A stretch of DNA of 64,000 nucleotides, from positions 2,732,225 through 2,796,224 of the forward strand of contig OY282363.1 of NCBI GenBank assembly GCA_958295695.1. The letters run 5' to 3'. Positions 46,539 to 55,508 of this stretch are shown here, one piece after another. This DNA is from an uncultured Alphaproteobacteria bacterium. Lineage in GTDB: Bacteria; Pseudomonadota; Alphaproteobacteria; SP197. How positions within the stretch are numbered: position 1 is the first letter of the stretch; every line of letters begins with the position of its first letter. The notes below the pieces were generated by a model. It did not search any database. It was not told the origin of the DNA and saw only the letters and a list, made by a program, of their open reading frames with translations. A program made the position numbers and the translations under genes.

Positions 46539-48326
46539 TCAACGATCCCCCAGGCGCGACAGGGCGGAGTCGCGCACGGTCCGCACCGACTCCAGCCCCG
46601 GCGCCAGCACCAGCGCCCGGTCGAGGCTGCGGAGGGCCTCCTCGTACCGCCCGAGGCCGAACAGCGCGTGGCCCATGCCGGCGTGCGGGAGGGCGCTTCC
46701 GGGGTCGGCTTCCATCGCGGCGCGATAGTAGCCGAGCGTCTCGTCCAGCCGCCCCTGCTTTCTCAGGGACTCCGCCAGATTCTGGAGGACGACCGGATGG
46801 CGCGGGTCGAGCGACAGGGCGTGGCGGAGCCGTTCCTCCGCCTCCTCGAGCCGGCCCAGCCTTATGAGCGCGACGCCGGCGTTGGCGTGGGCCTTCACAT
46901 CGTCCGGCGCCTGCCCGGCGGCGGCGCGGGACGCGGCCAGCGCTTCCTCCAGGCGCCCCGCGTCGAGCAGGGCCTTGCCGAGATTCTGTTGGGCGAACCG
47001 CGCCGTGGGGTTGTACGCGACGACATGGGCGAACAGCGTCACCCCGTCGCGGTAGACCCCGGCGTGCCGCCAGGTCAGAGCCGCCAGGACGACCAGCGCC
47101 GCCGCCGCGACGCCCGCGGCGCACCGCCGCCACACAGCCGACGGCAGGCGCTCCGCGCCCACCGCCGCCGCGCCCACGAACACCGCCATCGGCCCCAGCC
47201 CCGCCAGATACTGGTGCCGGTCGGCCACGAACGAGAACTGCATGTAGCCGTAGTCCACGAACCCCAGAACCGGAGACAGCGTGACCGCGAAGAACGACAC
47301 ACCCGCCAGAGGACCCCGACCCACGCGGCCCCGCAGGAACCACAACGCCGCCGCCACCGCCGCCCACGCCGCGACGTAACCCCACGCAACCGGGTCCCCG
47401 GCCCCCACCTCCCAATGCGGATAGATCGCCGTCAGACCGTCCGGCCACAGCAGCTTGCCGGCGTAGAACCACAGCGCGTGCGCCGCGATCTGCAACCGCT
47501 CCACCGCCGTGTAGCCGAGGGACAGAGGCTCCCGAGCCTCGTAGAACGACACGTCCGCCACCGCCATGGCCGCGCCCACGACGAAGAACGGCGCCGTCCG
47601 CAGAAGGTCGCCACCCGTCACCCGGCCCCGCTTCCACCACGACACGATCAGAAACGCCGCCGGCAGCGTCACCGCGATGGACTTGCACAGCATCCCGGCC
47701 GCGAACAGCGCCAGCGCCAGGACGTAATCCCGTCCTCCCCGCCCCCCTCGCGGCGCGTCCGCGAAGCGGAGCCAGGCCAGGAAGGCGGAGAGGTAGAACA
47801 GGCCCGAGAGCAGGTCCTTGCGCTCGATGACCCAGGCGACGGACTCCACGTGCAGGGGATGGACGGCGAACACCGCGGCGACGAGCCACGCGCCGGGGAC
47901 GGCCAACCGTTCGGCCAGGCGCAGGACGAGCAGGGCGTTGACCGCGTGCAGCAGCACGTTGACGGCGTGATAGCCGGCCGGGGCGAAGCCCCACAGCTTG
48001 TGCTCCAGCCAGAAGCTCGTGTAGACCAGCGGCCAGTAATGCCCCTCGTCCTCGATCTCCGAGGGCGAGAACCAGATGCGCCACAGGCCGTCCCAGTCCC
48101 GCACCGCCGCGGCGCCGGTGAACGCTTCGTCGTCCCAGACGAACCCGGCGGACAGGGCGGGGAGGTAGCAACCGACCGCCAGCGCGGCGAGGACCGGGGC
48201 GGCCAGCGCCTCGCGCCGCGCGAACCGGGGTTCGGGAGCGGAAGGGGGGGAAGCGGAGGCGGCCCGCCTCGCCGGCGCCGGCCCGGCGGGCGGACCCCGC
48301 CGGCGCGCTCGCTTCCGGCGGCTCAT
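46539..48326 (-). CDS. TMTC-like O-mannosyltransferase with TPR domain (copy 2)
   Basis: A 595-residue paralogue of the following gene and probably the first gene of the operon. The membrane half (residues about 40-420) is nearly identical to copy 1, except for a patch directly after the catalytic-type acidic motif: FVWDDEAFTGAAAVRDW here, FVWDDRVFARALAVRDW there. The TPR half has diverged (KALLDAGRLEEALAASRAAA, ESLRKQGRLDETLGYYRAAM). The start is the ATG at 48,324-48,326, MSRRKRARRRGPP; a longer open frame upstream reads into the amine oxidase gene in another frame. No promoter is obvious in the 236 bases upstream. Confidence 0.85.
   Translation of the reverse strand: MSRRKRARRRGPPAGPAPARRAASASPPSAPEPRFARREALAAPVLAALAVGCYLPALSAGFVWDDEAFTGAAAVRDWDGLWRIWFSPSEIEDEGHYWPLVYTSFWLEHKLWGFAPAGYHAVNVLLHAVNALLVLRLAERLAVPGAWLVAAVFAVHPLHVESVAWVIERKDLLSGLFYLSAFLAWLRFADAPRGGRGGRDYVLALALFAAGMLCKSIAVTLPAAFLIVSWWKRGRVTGGDLLRTAPFFVVGAAMAVADVSFYEAREPLSLGYTAVERLQIAAHALWFYAGKLLWPDGLTAIYPHWEVGAGDPVAWGYVAAWAAVAAALWFLRGRVGRGPLAGVSFFAVTLSPVLGFVDYGYMQFSFVADRHQYLAGLGPMAVFVGAAAVGAERLPSAVWRRCAAGVAAAALVVLAALTWRHAGVYRDGVTLFAHVVAYNPTARFAQQNLGKALLDAGRLEEALAASRAAAGQAPDDVKAHANAGVALIRLGRLEEAEERLRHALSLDPRHPVVLQNLAESLRKQGRLDETLGYYRAAMEADPGSALPHAGMGHALFGLGRYEEALRSLDRALVLAPGLESVRTVRDSALSRLGDR
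46994..48275 (-). repeat. duplicated 1.28 kb DNA block, copy in TMTC-like gene 2
   Basis: Partner of 45,193-46,474, in the same orientation. Sharp edges at both ends, with divergent TPR codons on one side, suggest recent duplication or gene conversion restricted to the catalytic half. Confidence 0.85.
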
Positions 48327-48562
48327 CGCCGTTCGCGCGGAGAACGTTCGCGACGGCGCGCCGCCGCGAGCGCCCCCGCCGCGTCGGGCGACCCGTCGAA
48401 CACCGGAACTCCCATGGCCCGAACCTTCCGCCGGTCGACGATCCCGCGTTCCTCCACCCGGGGGAACCGTCGAAACGTAGCACGAGAAGGAAACGGGCGC
48501 GCGCCGCCGGGAGACGTCCTCGTCGCGATCGCCATCGCAACCGTCGGAATCGGGCCGCGGAC

Positions 48563-49915
48563 CTACGGGGCCGAGGCCCGATCCAGGACGCCGGCGACGA
48601 CGCGGGCGGTCTCCTCGCCGGAGAGACGGGCTCCGGCGACCGTGGCCCACATGTCGCGGTGGCAGGCTTCGCCGGCGAAGAAGACGCGGTCGCCGACCGG
48701 CTCCCGCAGCACGGACCGCATGGCCGAGGCGCCCGGCTCGGCGGAGGCGTAAGAGCCCAGGGTCAACGGGTCGCGGCCCCATGAGGTGACCGCGCCCTTG
48801 ACGAAGACGCCGTCGATGCCGCTTCCCAGCATGGCGCGCAACTCGCCCATGGCGTAGTCGATGCGGGCCTCGGGCGTCTCCCGCTCCAGCTCGCGCGCCC
48901 ACGATCCGCCCACGTCGCAATAGGCGAGGCCGTGGCCGCCGGCGTTCGTCAGCACGCCGAACCCTTCCCGGTCGTCGCCCATCCTGAACAGCAGGTAGCC
49001 GTCGGGACCCATGCCGAAGACATCCTCGGAGAACTGGAGCGCGATGTGGTTGTAGAGGCCCATGGAGACCTTCTCGAACGATTCCCGCTTCCCGGCCGGC
49101 AGCGCGGGCGTGAAGCCGATGGCGCCGGACGCCAGGACGCCGGTCGAGACCGTGACGATCGCGGCGCGGGCGCGGATCGCGCCCCGGCCGGTCTCGACGG
49201 CGACGCCGTCCCCGCTCCAGTCGATCCGGGTGGCCTCGGTATCCAGCGAAACCGGCACGCCGCCGCCCCAGTGGGCGACCAGCGCGCCGAAGCCCTCGCG
49301 GCAGTACCAGTCCGCGCCGTCGGCGCCGCTCCACCAGTCGACGACGGAGAAGTCCTCGAGGTCCTTGCCCATGCTCCAGGGCCCGACGCCGAAGGCGGCC
49401 GTCGCCGCCCAGGGTCCCTCGACGCCCGCCGCCGCCTCGGCGGCGGAGATGTCGTTGCCCCGGTCGCCCTGGACGCCGATGGCGCCGTACGTGGCGTCCC
49501 ACGCGTTCCAGAACGCGTCCATCCCGTCGTCGTCCACCTCCCGGCCGCCGTCGAACACGCGGTAGTTGTCGGGCGCGCGGTAGACGTCGAAGCCGTGCTC
49601 GCGGCCATGGGCGACGAAGGGGTTGCGAGCGCCGATGTGGAGCCAGTGCGCGCCGGTGTCGAACGGGACGCCGAAGGTCGCCATGTCCGTGTGGGCCCGC
49701 CCGCCGATCCTGCCGGCGGCCTCGACCGACACGACCTCGAAGCCGCGCTCCATGAGCGTCCCGGCGGCGCCCAGTCCCGCGGCGCCGGCGCCGATCACGA
49801 CGACGTCGGGATTGGCCGGAACCTGCGCTCGGAGGAAACGCGGCGCGGCCAGGGTCGCGCCGAGACCGGCGAGGAAACCGCGGCGGCCGAGGCCGGGCCG
49901 GAGAAAGCGGTCCAT
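48563..49915 (-). CDS. Tat-exported flavin amine oxidase (FAD-dependent)
   Basis: A 450-residue flavoprotein. The N-terminus has a twin-arginine-type signal, LGRRGFLAGLGATLAAPRFL, so it probably folds in the cytoplasm with FAD and is exported to the periplasm. The FAD Rossmann motif VVVIGAGAAGLGAAGTL begins near residue 38, followed by GRIGGRAHTD. The C-terminal FAD segment is RVFFAGEACHRDMWATVAGA. It belongs to the monoamine/polyamine oxidase family; the substrate amine cannot be read from sequence. It stands apart, 61 bases before the cobT end and 236 bases from the glycosylation operon. Confidence 0.88.
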   Translation of the reverse strand: MDRFLRPGLGRRGFLAGLGATLAAPRFLRAQVPANPDVVVIGAGAAGLGAAGTLMERGFEVVSVEAAGRIGGRAHTDMATFGVPFDTGAHWLHIGARNPFVAHGREHGFDVYRAPDNYRVFDGGREVDDDGMDAFWNAWDATYGAIGVQGDRGNDISAAEAAAGVEGPWAATAAFGVGPWSMGKDLEDFSVVDWWSGADGADWYCREGFGALVAHWGGGVPVSLDTEATRIDWSGDGVAVETGRGAIRARAAIVTVSTGVLASGAIGFTPALPAGKRESFEKVSMGLYNHIALQFSEDVFGMGPDGYLLFRMGDDREGFGVLTNAGGHGLAYCDVGGSWARELERETPEARIDYAMGELRAMLGSGIDGVFVKGAVTSWGRDPLTLGSYASAEPGASAMRSVLREPVGDRVFFAGEACHRDMWATVAGARLSGEETARVVAGVLDRASAP

Positions 49916-49975
49916 GGACGTGCTCCTTTGCTTCTGCGTTGTAGAGGCGCGACCGCCGGGCCGGAGCGGCGGAAC

Positions 49976-51850
49976 TCAGGCGGCGCGGCGCGAGTTGCGG
50001 GCCGCCAGCGCCCGCATGGCCGGGGTCTCCTCGTCGAACAGGGCGGCCAGCTCGCCCAGGACGGCGCCGCCGAGTTGCTCGACATCGACGAGGGTGACGG
50101 CGCGCCGGTAGTAGCGGGTCACGTCGTGGCCGATGCCGATGGCGATCAGCTCGACCGGCGAGAGGGTCTCGATCCAGCCGATCGCGTCGCGCAGGTGACG
50201 TTCCAGGTAGTTGCCGGAGTTGACCGAGAGCGTGGAGTCGTCCACCGGCGCGCCGTCGGAGATCACCATCAGGATCCTGCGCTGCTCGGACCGGGCCACA
50301 AGGCGCTCATGGGCCCACAGCAGGGCCTCGCCGTCGATGTTCTCCTTCAGCAGTCCCTCGCGCAGCATCAGGCCCAGGCTCTTGCGCGCGCGCCGCCAGG
50401 GCGCGTCGGCGGCCTTGTAGACGATGTGGCGCAGGTCGTTGAGGCGGCCCGGGCCGACGGGCTTGGATTCGGACAGCCACTTCTCGCGGCTGCGGCCGCC
50501 TTTCCAGGTGCGCGTGGTGAAGCCCAGGATCTCGACCTTCACGCCGCAGCGCTCCAGCGTCTGGGCCAGGATGTCCGCGCTCATCGCGGCGATGCCGATG
50601 GGCCGGCCGCGCATGGAGCCGGAGTTGTCGATCAGGAGCGAGACCACGGTGTCGCGGAACTCGGTCTCGTGCTCGATCTTGAAGCTGAGCGGCACGAGCG
50701 GGTCGACGACGACGCGCGCGAGGCGGGAGGAATCGAGCAGCCCCTCCTCCAGGTCGAACTCCCAGGCGCGGTTCTGCTGCGCCATGAGCTTTCTCTGGAG
50801 GCGGTTGGCGAGCCTGGAGGTCACGCCCCTCAGGTGCGCGATCTGGTGGTCGAGCTGGGTCCTGAGCCGGGACAGCTCCTCGGGGTCGCACAGGTCCCGG
50901 GCGTCGACCGTCTCGTCGAACTCCTGGGTGAAGGCCCTGTAGGCCGGATCGCGGCGGTTGCCGAACATGTCCTCGGGACGGCGCATCTGGCCGGACGGGT
51001 CGGTGTCGTCGGCGCCGGACGGCGTCGTCCGGTCGTCGCCGTCCGCGGCCTCCGCGGCCATGGCGTCGTCGTCCGCGGCCTGCTCGTCGAGGCTGTCGGC
51101 GTCGCTCCGGTCGTCGCCGCTTTCGCCGGCCTCGGACTCGGACTCGCCTTCGGGCTTGTCGGGGTCGCTCCGGTCGTCGGCCGCGTCGGGATCGGTCCGG
51201 TCCGTGGCCCGGTCGGTGTCCTCGTCGGGCAGTTCCAGATGCGAGATCAGCTTCCGCATGATCCGCGCGAAGGCGTCCTGGTCGCGGATCGCGTCATGGA
51301 GATTGGCGAGATCCCCGCCGATCTTCTCGTCGAGCCAACCGCGCATCATGTCGACAGCCCCGGCGGCCGAGGGCGGCGGCGCGGCGCCGGTCAGCTTCTC
51401 GCGCACCAGAAGGCCGATGACGTCGGCCAACGGCGCCTCCTCCTGGTCGGCGATCCGGTGCAGGCCCTTGGCGCGGCAGCGCTCCTCCAGCACGACCGCG
51501 ACGTTCTCGGCCACGCCTTTCATACGGTTGACGCCCAGGCTCTCGCAGCGGGCGTCCTCGACCGCGTCGTAGATCGACCGCCCGATCTCGCCCATCGGCC
51601 GCCGCCGCGCGTGGGTTCCGGCGTCGTGGTGACGCATCTTCAGCGCGAGCCGGTCGGCTTCGCCCCGGGTCATCGAGACCGAATGCCGGTCGAGGTCGCG
51701 CGGCGGCTGGGTCAACTGGGCGCTGTGTCCGCTGGCCGACGGCTCCTGGACGCCGTAGCCGACCTCGAGCTCGGGATCGCGCGAGATCGCCCGCATCGCG
51801 CCGGCGACGACCCGTTTGAACGGATCGACGATGTTCTCGTCGCGATGCAC
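49976..51850 (-). CDS. cobT: Aerobic cobaltochelatase subunit CobT
   Basis: A 624-residue subunit of the ATP-dependent chelatase (CobNST) that inserts cobalt into hydrogenobyrinic acid a,c-diamide in aerobic B12 synthesis. It contains a long acidic linker near residues 210-300 ([20 protein letters not shown]), and a C-terminal von Willebrand A-like domain with the MIDAS-type motif [19 protein letters not shown] near residue 405, then LLWAHERL and ISDGAPVDD. The start is a GTG at 51,848-51,850 ([13 protein letters not shown]). It follows cobS by 33 bases. CobN is not in the window. Confidence 0.95.
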   Translation of the reverse strand: MHRDENIVDPFKRVVAGAMRAISRDPELEVGYGVQEPSASGHSAQLTQPPRDLDRHSVSMTRGEADRLALKMRHHDAGTHARRRPMGEIGRSIYDAVEDARCESLGVNRMKGVAENVAVVLEERCRAKGLHRIADQEEAPLADVIGLLVREKLTGAAPPPSAAGAVDMMRGWLDEKIGGDLANLHDAIRDQDAFARIMRKLISHLELPDEDTDRATDRTDPDAADDRSDPDKPEGESESEAGESGDDRSDADSLDEQAADDDAMAAEAADGDDRTTPSGADDTDPSGQMRRPEDMFGNRRDPAYRAFTQEFDETVDARDLCDPEELSRLRTQLDHQIAHLRGVTSRLANRLQRKLMAQQNRAWEFDLEEGLLDSSRLARVVVDPLVPLSFKIEHETEFRDTVVSLLIDNSGSMRGRPIGIAAMSADILAQTLERCGVKVEILGFTTRTWKGGRSREKWLSESKPVGPGRLNDLRHIVYKAADAPWRRARKSLGLMLREGLLKENIDGEALLWAHERLVARSEQRRILMVISDGAPVDDSTLSVNSGNYLERHLRDAIGWIETLSPVELIAIGIGHDVTRYYRRAVTLVDVEQLGGAVLGELAALFDEETPAMRALAARNSRRAA

Positions 51851-51883
51851 GCCTCGAGGTCCCCTCCCGCCGTCCGGAAAGGG

Positions 51884-52885
51884 CTATCGGGCCGCGGACT
51901 GCGCGACCGCGGCCTCGGGAAGGTCCGCGCCGAAGCAACGCTGGTAGAATTCGGCGATCTGCGAGCGTTCGGTCTCGTCGCACTTGTTGAGAAACGTCAG
52001 GCGGAAGGCGAAGCCCAGGTCGCCGAAGATCTCGGCGTTCTCGGCCCAGGTAATGACCGTGCGCGGCGACATGACGGTCGAGATGTCCCCGGTCATGAAC
52101 GCGCCGCGGGTCAGCTCGGCCACGGCGACCATCCGCCCGATCGTCTCCCGGCCCTTCCTGTTGTCCATGGCCGGCATCTTCGAGAGCACGATCTTCTCTT
52201 CTTCCCGGTGCTCCAGGTAGTTGAGCGTCGAAACGATCGACCAGCGGTCCATCTGGCCCTGGTTGATCTGCTGGGTGCCATGGTAGAGGCCGGTCGTGTC
52301 GCCGAGGCCGACCGTGTTGGCGGTCGAGAACAGGCGGAACGACCTGTGCGGATGGATCACCTTGTTCTGGTCGAGCAGGGTCATCTTGCCCCGCACCTCC
52401 AGCACGCGCTGGATCACGAACATCACGTCCGGCCGGCCGGCGTCGTACTCGTCGAAGACGAGCGCGATCGGATGCTGGATCGCCCAGGGCAGGATGCCCT
52501 CGCGGAACTCCGTGACCTGCCTGCCGTCGCGCAGGACGATGGCGTCCTTGCCGATCAGGTCGATGCGGCCGATGTGGCTGTCGAGGTTGACGCGGATGCA
52601 CGGCCAGTTGATGCGGGCGGCGACCTGCTCGATGTGGGTCGACTTGCCCGTGCCGTGGTAGCCTTGGATCATGACGCGGCGGTTGAAGGCGAATCCGGCC
52701 AGAATCGCCAGCGTGGTCTGGGGATCGAAGACATAGGCGTCGTCGATGTCCGGCACATGCTCGGTGCGCCTGGAATAGGCCGGGACCTCCATCGCGGTGT
52801 CGATGCCGAAAGACCTGGCGACCTTCAGGGTCGTGTCGGGCTCGCCTTCCGGAAGCAGGCCGATATCGCTGGGTTCTGTCGCCAT
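51884..52885 (-). CDS. cobS: Aerobic cobaltochelatase subunit CobS (AAA+ ATPase)
   Basis: A 333-residue AAA+ ATPase, the motor partner of CobT. Walker A is [19 protein letters not shown] near residue 78. Walker B is [14 protein letters not shown]. The sensor-type segments [20 protein letters not shown] and [11 protein letters not shown] match the family. The start ATG at 52,883-52,885 begins [17 protein letters not shown]; the frame is open far upstream but overlaps the J-domain gene as a shadow. The order J-protein, cobS, cobT on one strand is common in alphaproteobacteria. Confidence 0.96.
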   Translation of the reverse strand: MATEPSDIGLLPEGEPDTTLKVARSFGIDTAMEVPAYSRRTEHVPDIDDAYVFDPQTTLAILAGFAFNRRVMIQGYHGTGKSTHIEQVAARINWPCIRVNLDSHIGRIDLIGKDAIVLRDGRQVTEFREGILPWAIQHPIALVFDEYDAGRPDVMFVIQRVLEVRGKMTLLDQNKVIHPHRSFRLFSTANTVGLGDTTGLYHGTQQINQGQMDRWSIVSTLNYLEHREEEKIVLSKMPAMDNRKGRETIGRMVAVAELTRGAFMTGDISTVMSPRTVITWAENAEIFGDLGFAFRLTFLNKCDETERSQIAEFYQRCFGADLPEAAVAQSAAR

Positions 52886-53046
52886 CTCTTGCACGTCGTC
52901 ATGGGAGTCTGGACGCGGGCCGGAATCCCCGGTCCCTGCCGCCGGAACCGCGCGCGGCGGCCACGAAGGGCCGGCCGGCGGACGGGCCCGAACGCCGGCT
53001 ACATTGGCACGGCCTCCGGGGCGCTTACAAGCCGTCCGGGATCGAA

Positions 53047-53646
53047 TCAGGCGTGCTGGCGGTCGGTCAGCCGGCGGTAGGCCCAGATGACGTCCCGCAG
53101 CCGGTCCCCGGCCTCCTTGTCGCCGTCGTTGAGGTCGGGGTGGCAGGCCTTCACCTCCTGCTTGAAACGGCGCTTGATCGCGGTTTCGTCCGCGCCGGGC
53201 CTGAGTTTCAGGATGCCGAGGGCGCGCCGTTCCTCCTCGAGCGCGCGGTCCTCCCCGGCCGGGACGCTTCCGCCGCCGGCCCGGCGCCCGGCCCCGTCGT
53301 CGTTCATGAAGCCGAAGGGGTCGCCCAGACCGTCGTTCGCAAGGGCCTCGCGGAAGGCCCGGTTCCGGACCAGACGCTCGTCGGGACGCCACGTGGGCCG
53401 GTGCCAGGTGAGGTCGGCGTGCCGGTAGGCCTCGATCTCGTCCCGGTTCCAGCCCTCGAAGAAGTTCCAGGCGCTGTTGAACGCGCGCACGTGCTCGAGG
53501 CAAAGGTACTGGAACTCATCGACCCGCCGGTGCGACAACGGCGCGCGATGCACGCCCCCGTTCTCGCAACCGGGCCAGTTGCAAGGCCGTTCGGGGGCGG
53601 CGTCCGATCCCTCGTCGAGGGTGCGCCGGGATCGCGGTCGCGCCAT
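53047..53646 (-). CDS. J-domain (DnaJ-like) protein
   Basis: A 199-residue protein. The N-terminal part has a Cys/His-containing segment, [18 protein letters not shown], then [20 protein letters not shown], which may bind a metal. The C-terminal 60 residues are a J domain: [20 protein letters not shown], then the HPD motif in [11 protein letters not shown]. It should stimulate a DnaK-type chaperone. Relatives are regularly encoded beside cobS/cobT and bolA in alphaproteobacteria, though a role in chelatase assembly is unproven. It is divergent from bolA, with 86 bases between their starts. Confidence 0.88.
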   Translation of the reverse strand: MARPRSRRTLDEGSDAAPERPCNWPGCENGGVHRAPLSHRRVDEFQYLCLEHVRAFNSAWNFFEGWNRDEIEAYRHADLTWHRPTWRPDERLVRNRAFREALANDGLGDPFGFMNDDGAGRRAGGGSVPAGEDRALEEERRALGILKLRPGADETAIKRRFKQEVKACHPDLNDGDKEAGDRLRDVIWAYRRLTDRQHA

Positions 53647-53732
53647 CGCGGGAGTATGCGAACGTCCCGGAGGGCTTGCAAGGAGCCCCCGGGGCCGGAC
53701 ACATTCGGAACGGGCGGAAACGGGAGCTCGGG

Positions 53733-54023
53733 ATGCGTGTCGCCGCGGCGATCGAAACGAAACTGGAAGCGGCCCTCGAGCCCGAGACGCTGGAGATCGT
53801 CGACGAGTCGCGTCTCCACGCCGGTCACGCCGGCGCCCGGCCCGGGGGAGAGAGCCATTTTCGCGTCCGGGTGGTCTCGGCGGCCTTTGACGGGCTCGGC
53901 CGCGTCGCCCGCCAGCGGCTGGTCTACAGGGCGCTCGCCGAAGAGATGGAAGGCGACATCCACGCGCTCGCGATCGACGCCAGGACGCCGGGCGAGGCGC
54001 GGGACCGATCCCGTCCAGGTTGA
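53733..54023 (+). CDS. bolA: BolA family protein
   Basis: A 96-residue protein. It starts MRVAAAIETKLEAAL, has the LEIVDESRLHAGHAGARPGG segment (the HAGH core with the conserved histidine), GESHFRVRVVSAAFDG, then RQRLVYRALAEEM and a C-terminal IHALAIDARTP. BolA proteins work with monothiol glutaredoxins in iron-sulfur handling and in some bacteria affect morphology. The ATG at 53,733 sits after GGGAGCTCGGG, and family similarity begins there; an in-frame ATG at 53,676 was rejected. Confidence 0.92.
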   Translation: MRVAAAIETKLEAALEPETLEIVDESRLHAGHAGARPGGESHFRVRVVSAAFDGLGRVARQRLVYRALAEEMEGDIHALAIDARTPGEARDRSRPG

Positions 54024-54106
54024 ACCGCCCGCGATCCGCTTCATGGCGTCGCCGTCTTCGACGGGAATCGCCATGGCCTACCCGCCGCTCGCGGCAAGCG
54101 GCCCCG

Positions 54107-54135
54107 GAGCGGTTCCGGCCAAGCCGGAACCGCTC
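54107..54135. other. perfect 13-bp hairpin between bolA and desaturase
   Basis: GAGCGGTTCCGGC (54107-54119) and GCCGGAACCGCTC (54123-54135) form a perfect 13-bp stem with a CAA loop, ending 12 bases before the desaturase ATG. There is no T-run, so it is not a textbook terminator. It could end bolA transcription or, because it adjoins the ribosome-binding region, control desaturase translation. Confidence 0.5.
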
Positions 54136-54147
54136 TAGGCTCCCGGC

Positions 54148-55122
54148 ATGAGCGATGGCGTTCCCACACCGCAGAGTCAGGCGCTCGGGGCCGAGGCGCC
54201 GATCGCGCGGCGCGAGCTGAAGGCCCTGATGAGACGGTCCAACGGCCCCGCGCTGCGCCGGCTGCCGCTGTGGTACGGCGTGCTCGGCGGTACCGGCGCG
54301 CTCGTCTGGCTGGCGCTCGGCACATGGTGGCTCCCACCCGCCATGTTCGTCCACGGCGTGGCGATGGCGCACCACTTCTCCCTGCAGCACGAGTGCATCC
54401 ACTTCACCGCCTTCCGCGACCGTCGGGTCAACACGTGGCTCGCGGCCTGGTGCGGCTTCTGGATCTGCGTGCCGCCGGTCTTCTTCCGCTACGAGCACTG
54501 CGACCATCATACCCACACCCAGATCGTGGGCCGCGACCCCGAACTGATCCCGCTGGCCGGATCCGTCTGGGGCCACCTCGCCTACATCTCCTCGCTGCCC
54601 TACTGGCGCGGCATGCTGGGCGGGCTCGTCGGCCACGCCCTGGGACGGATCGCGCCGGCCGAGAAACGCTTCGTTCCCCCGGAGGAGCGCAAGGCCGTGG
54701 TGGCCGAGGCGCGCGTGTTCCTGGCGCTCTACGCCGGCGTCGCGGCCGCGATGGCCGCGTTCCAGTGGTGGGCGCCGCTCTGGTTCTGGTGGCTGCCGGT
54801 CTTCCTCGGCGAGCCGGTCATGCGCTTCATCCGCATGACCGAGCATGTCGGACGGCCCAACACACGCGACATGACGGCCAACACGCGCACCAGCCTGGTG
54901 TCCTGGCCCTGGCGCTTCCTCGCCTGGAACATGCCCTACCACGCCGAGCACCACTTCGCCGCGTCGGTCCCCTTCCACGCCCTGCCGGCGCTCCACGACA
55001 GGCTCAGGGGCCATCTCCACACGGAGCCGGGAGGGTATCTCGGCGCCCATGCCGACATGCTGGACCAGATCGCCGGGCGACGCGCGCGCCTGGGCGACCG
55101 CGTCGCCGCCGATGCCGGATGA
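54148..55122 (+). CDS. Membrane fatty-acid desaturase/hydroxylase (di-iron)
   Basis: A 324-residue integral membrane di-iron enzyme. The three histidine boxes are HECIH near residue 92, HCDHH near residue 117 and HAEHH near residue 274, with hydrophobic helices between. This is the fatty acid desaturase superfamily; members desaturate or hydroxylate lipids or carotenoids and other hydrophobic substrates. The gene overlaps a Rieske ferredoxin gene by 11 bases, so the ferredoxin is probably its direct electron donor. The particular substrate cannot be predicted. Confidence 0.9.
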   Translation: MSDGVPTPQSQALGAEAPIARRELKALMRRSNGPALRRLPLWYGVLGGTGALVWLALGTWWLPPAMFVHGVAMAHHFSLQHECIHFTAFRDRRVNTWLAAWCGFWICVPPVFFRYEHCDHHTHTQIVGRDPELIPLAGSVWGHLAYISSLPYWRGMLGGLVGHALGRIAPAEKRFVPPEERKAVVAEARVFLALYAGVAAAMAAFQWWAPLWFWWLPVFLGEPVMRFIRMTEHVGRPNTRDMTANTRTSLVSWPWRFLAWNMPYHAEHHFAASVPFHALPALHDRLRGHLHTEPGGYLGAHADMLDQIAGRRARLGDRVAADAG

Positions 55123-55429
55123 GACCTGGGTCGACCTGATCCCCCTCGCCGCGCTGGAGCCGGGCGACGTCACCGCGGCGCGGCGCGGCGGCCGGCCTCT
55201 GGCCGTCCACGATACGCCGGACGGCCCCCATGTCACCGCCGCGCGGTGCAGCCACGGCGGCGCCGACCTCTGCGACGGGTACCTCGACGGCCACCTGATC
55301 GAATGCCCGCTGCACCAGGGCCGCTTCGACGTCCGCACCGGCGAGGCCCGGGGCCGGCCGGCCACGCGCCCGATCGAGGTCTACGCCTGCCGCGTGGCGG
55401 ACGGCATGGTGCGGATCAGGATCGACTGA
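55112..55429 (+). CDS. Rieske-type [2Fe-2S] ferredoxin
   Basis: A 105-residue soluble protein with both cluster-binding motifs, ARCSHGGADLCDG (Cys-X-His) and IECPLHQGRFDVRTGEARG (Cys-X2-His). It ends in a typical short beta-rich tail. It starts inside the end of the desaturase gene (11-base overlap), pointing to coupled translation and a shared electron-transfer system. A reductase with flavin and plant-type iron-sulfur domains is encoded 79 bases away on the other strand. Confidence 0.92.
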   Translation: MPDETWVDLIPLAALEPGDVTAARRGGRPLAVHDTPDGPHVTAARCSHGGADLCDGYLDGHLIECPLHQGRFDVRTGEARGRPATRPIEVYACRVADGMVRIRID

Positions 55430-55508
55430 GGCGTGTCCGTTCTCGACGGGATCGCGAAAAGCCGCGACCGCGGCCCGCCGCTCGCGCGGCGCCTCCGCGG
55501 CGGCCGGC

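Noticed and set aside
48323-48535. A 70-codon minus-strand frame ending in ATGA overlap with the second TMTC-like gene
   Set aside because: The overlap is suggestive of coupling, but the translation is low-complexity and Arg-rich, with no recognisable family or ribosome site.
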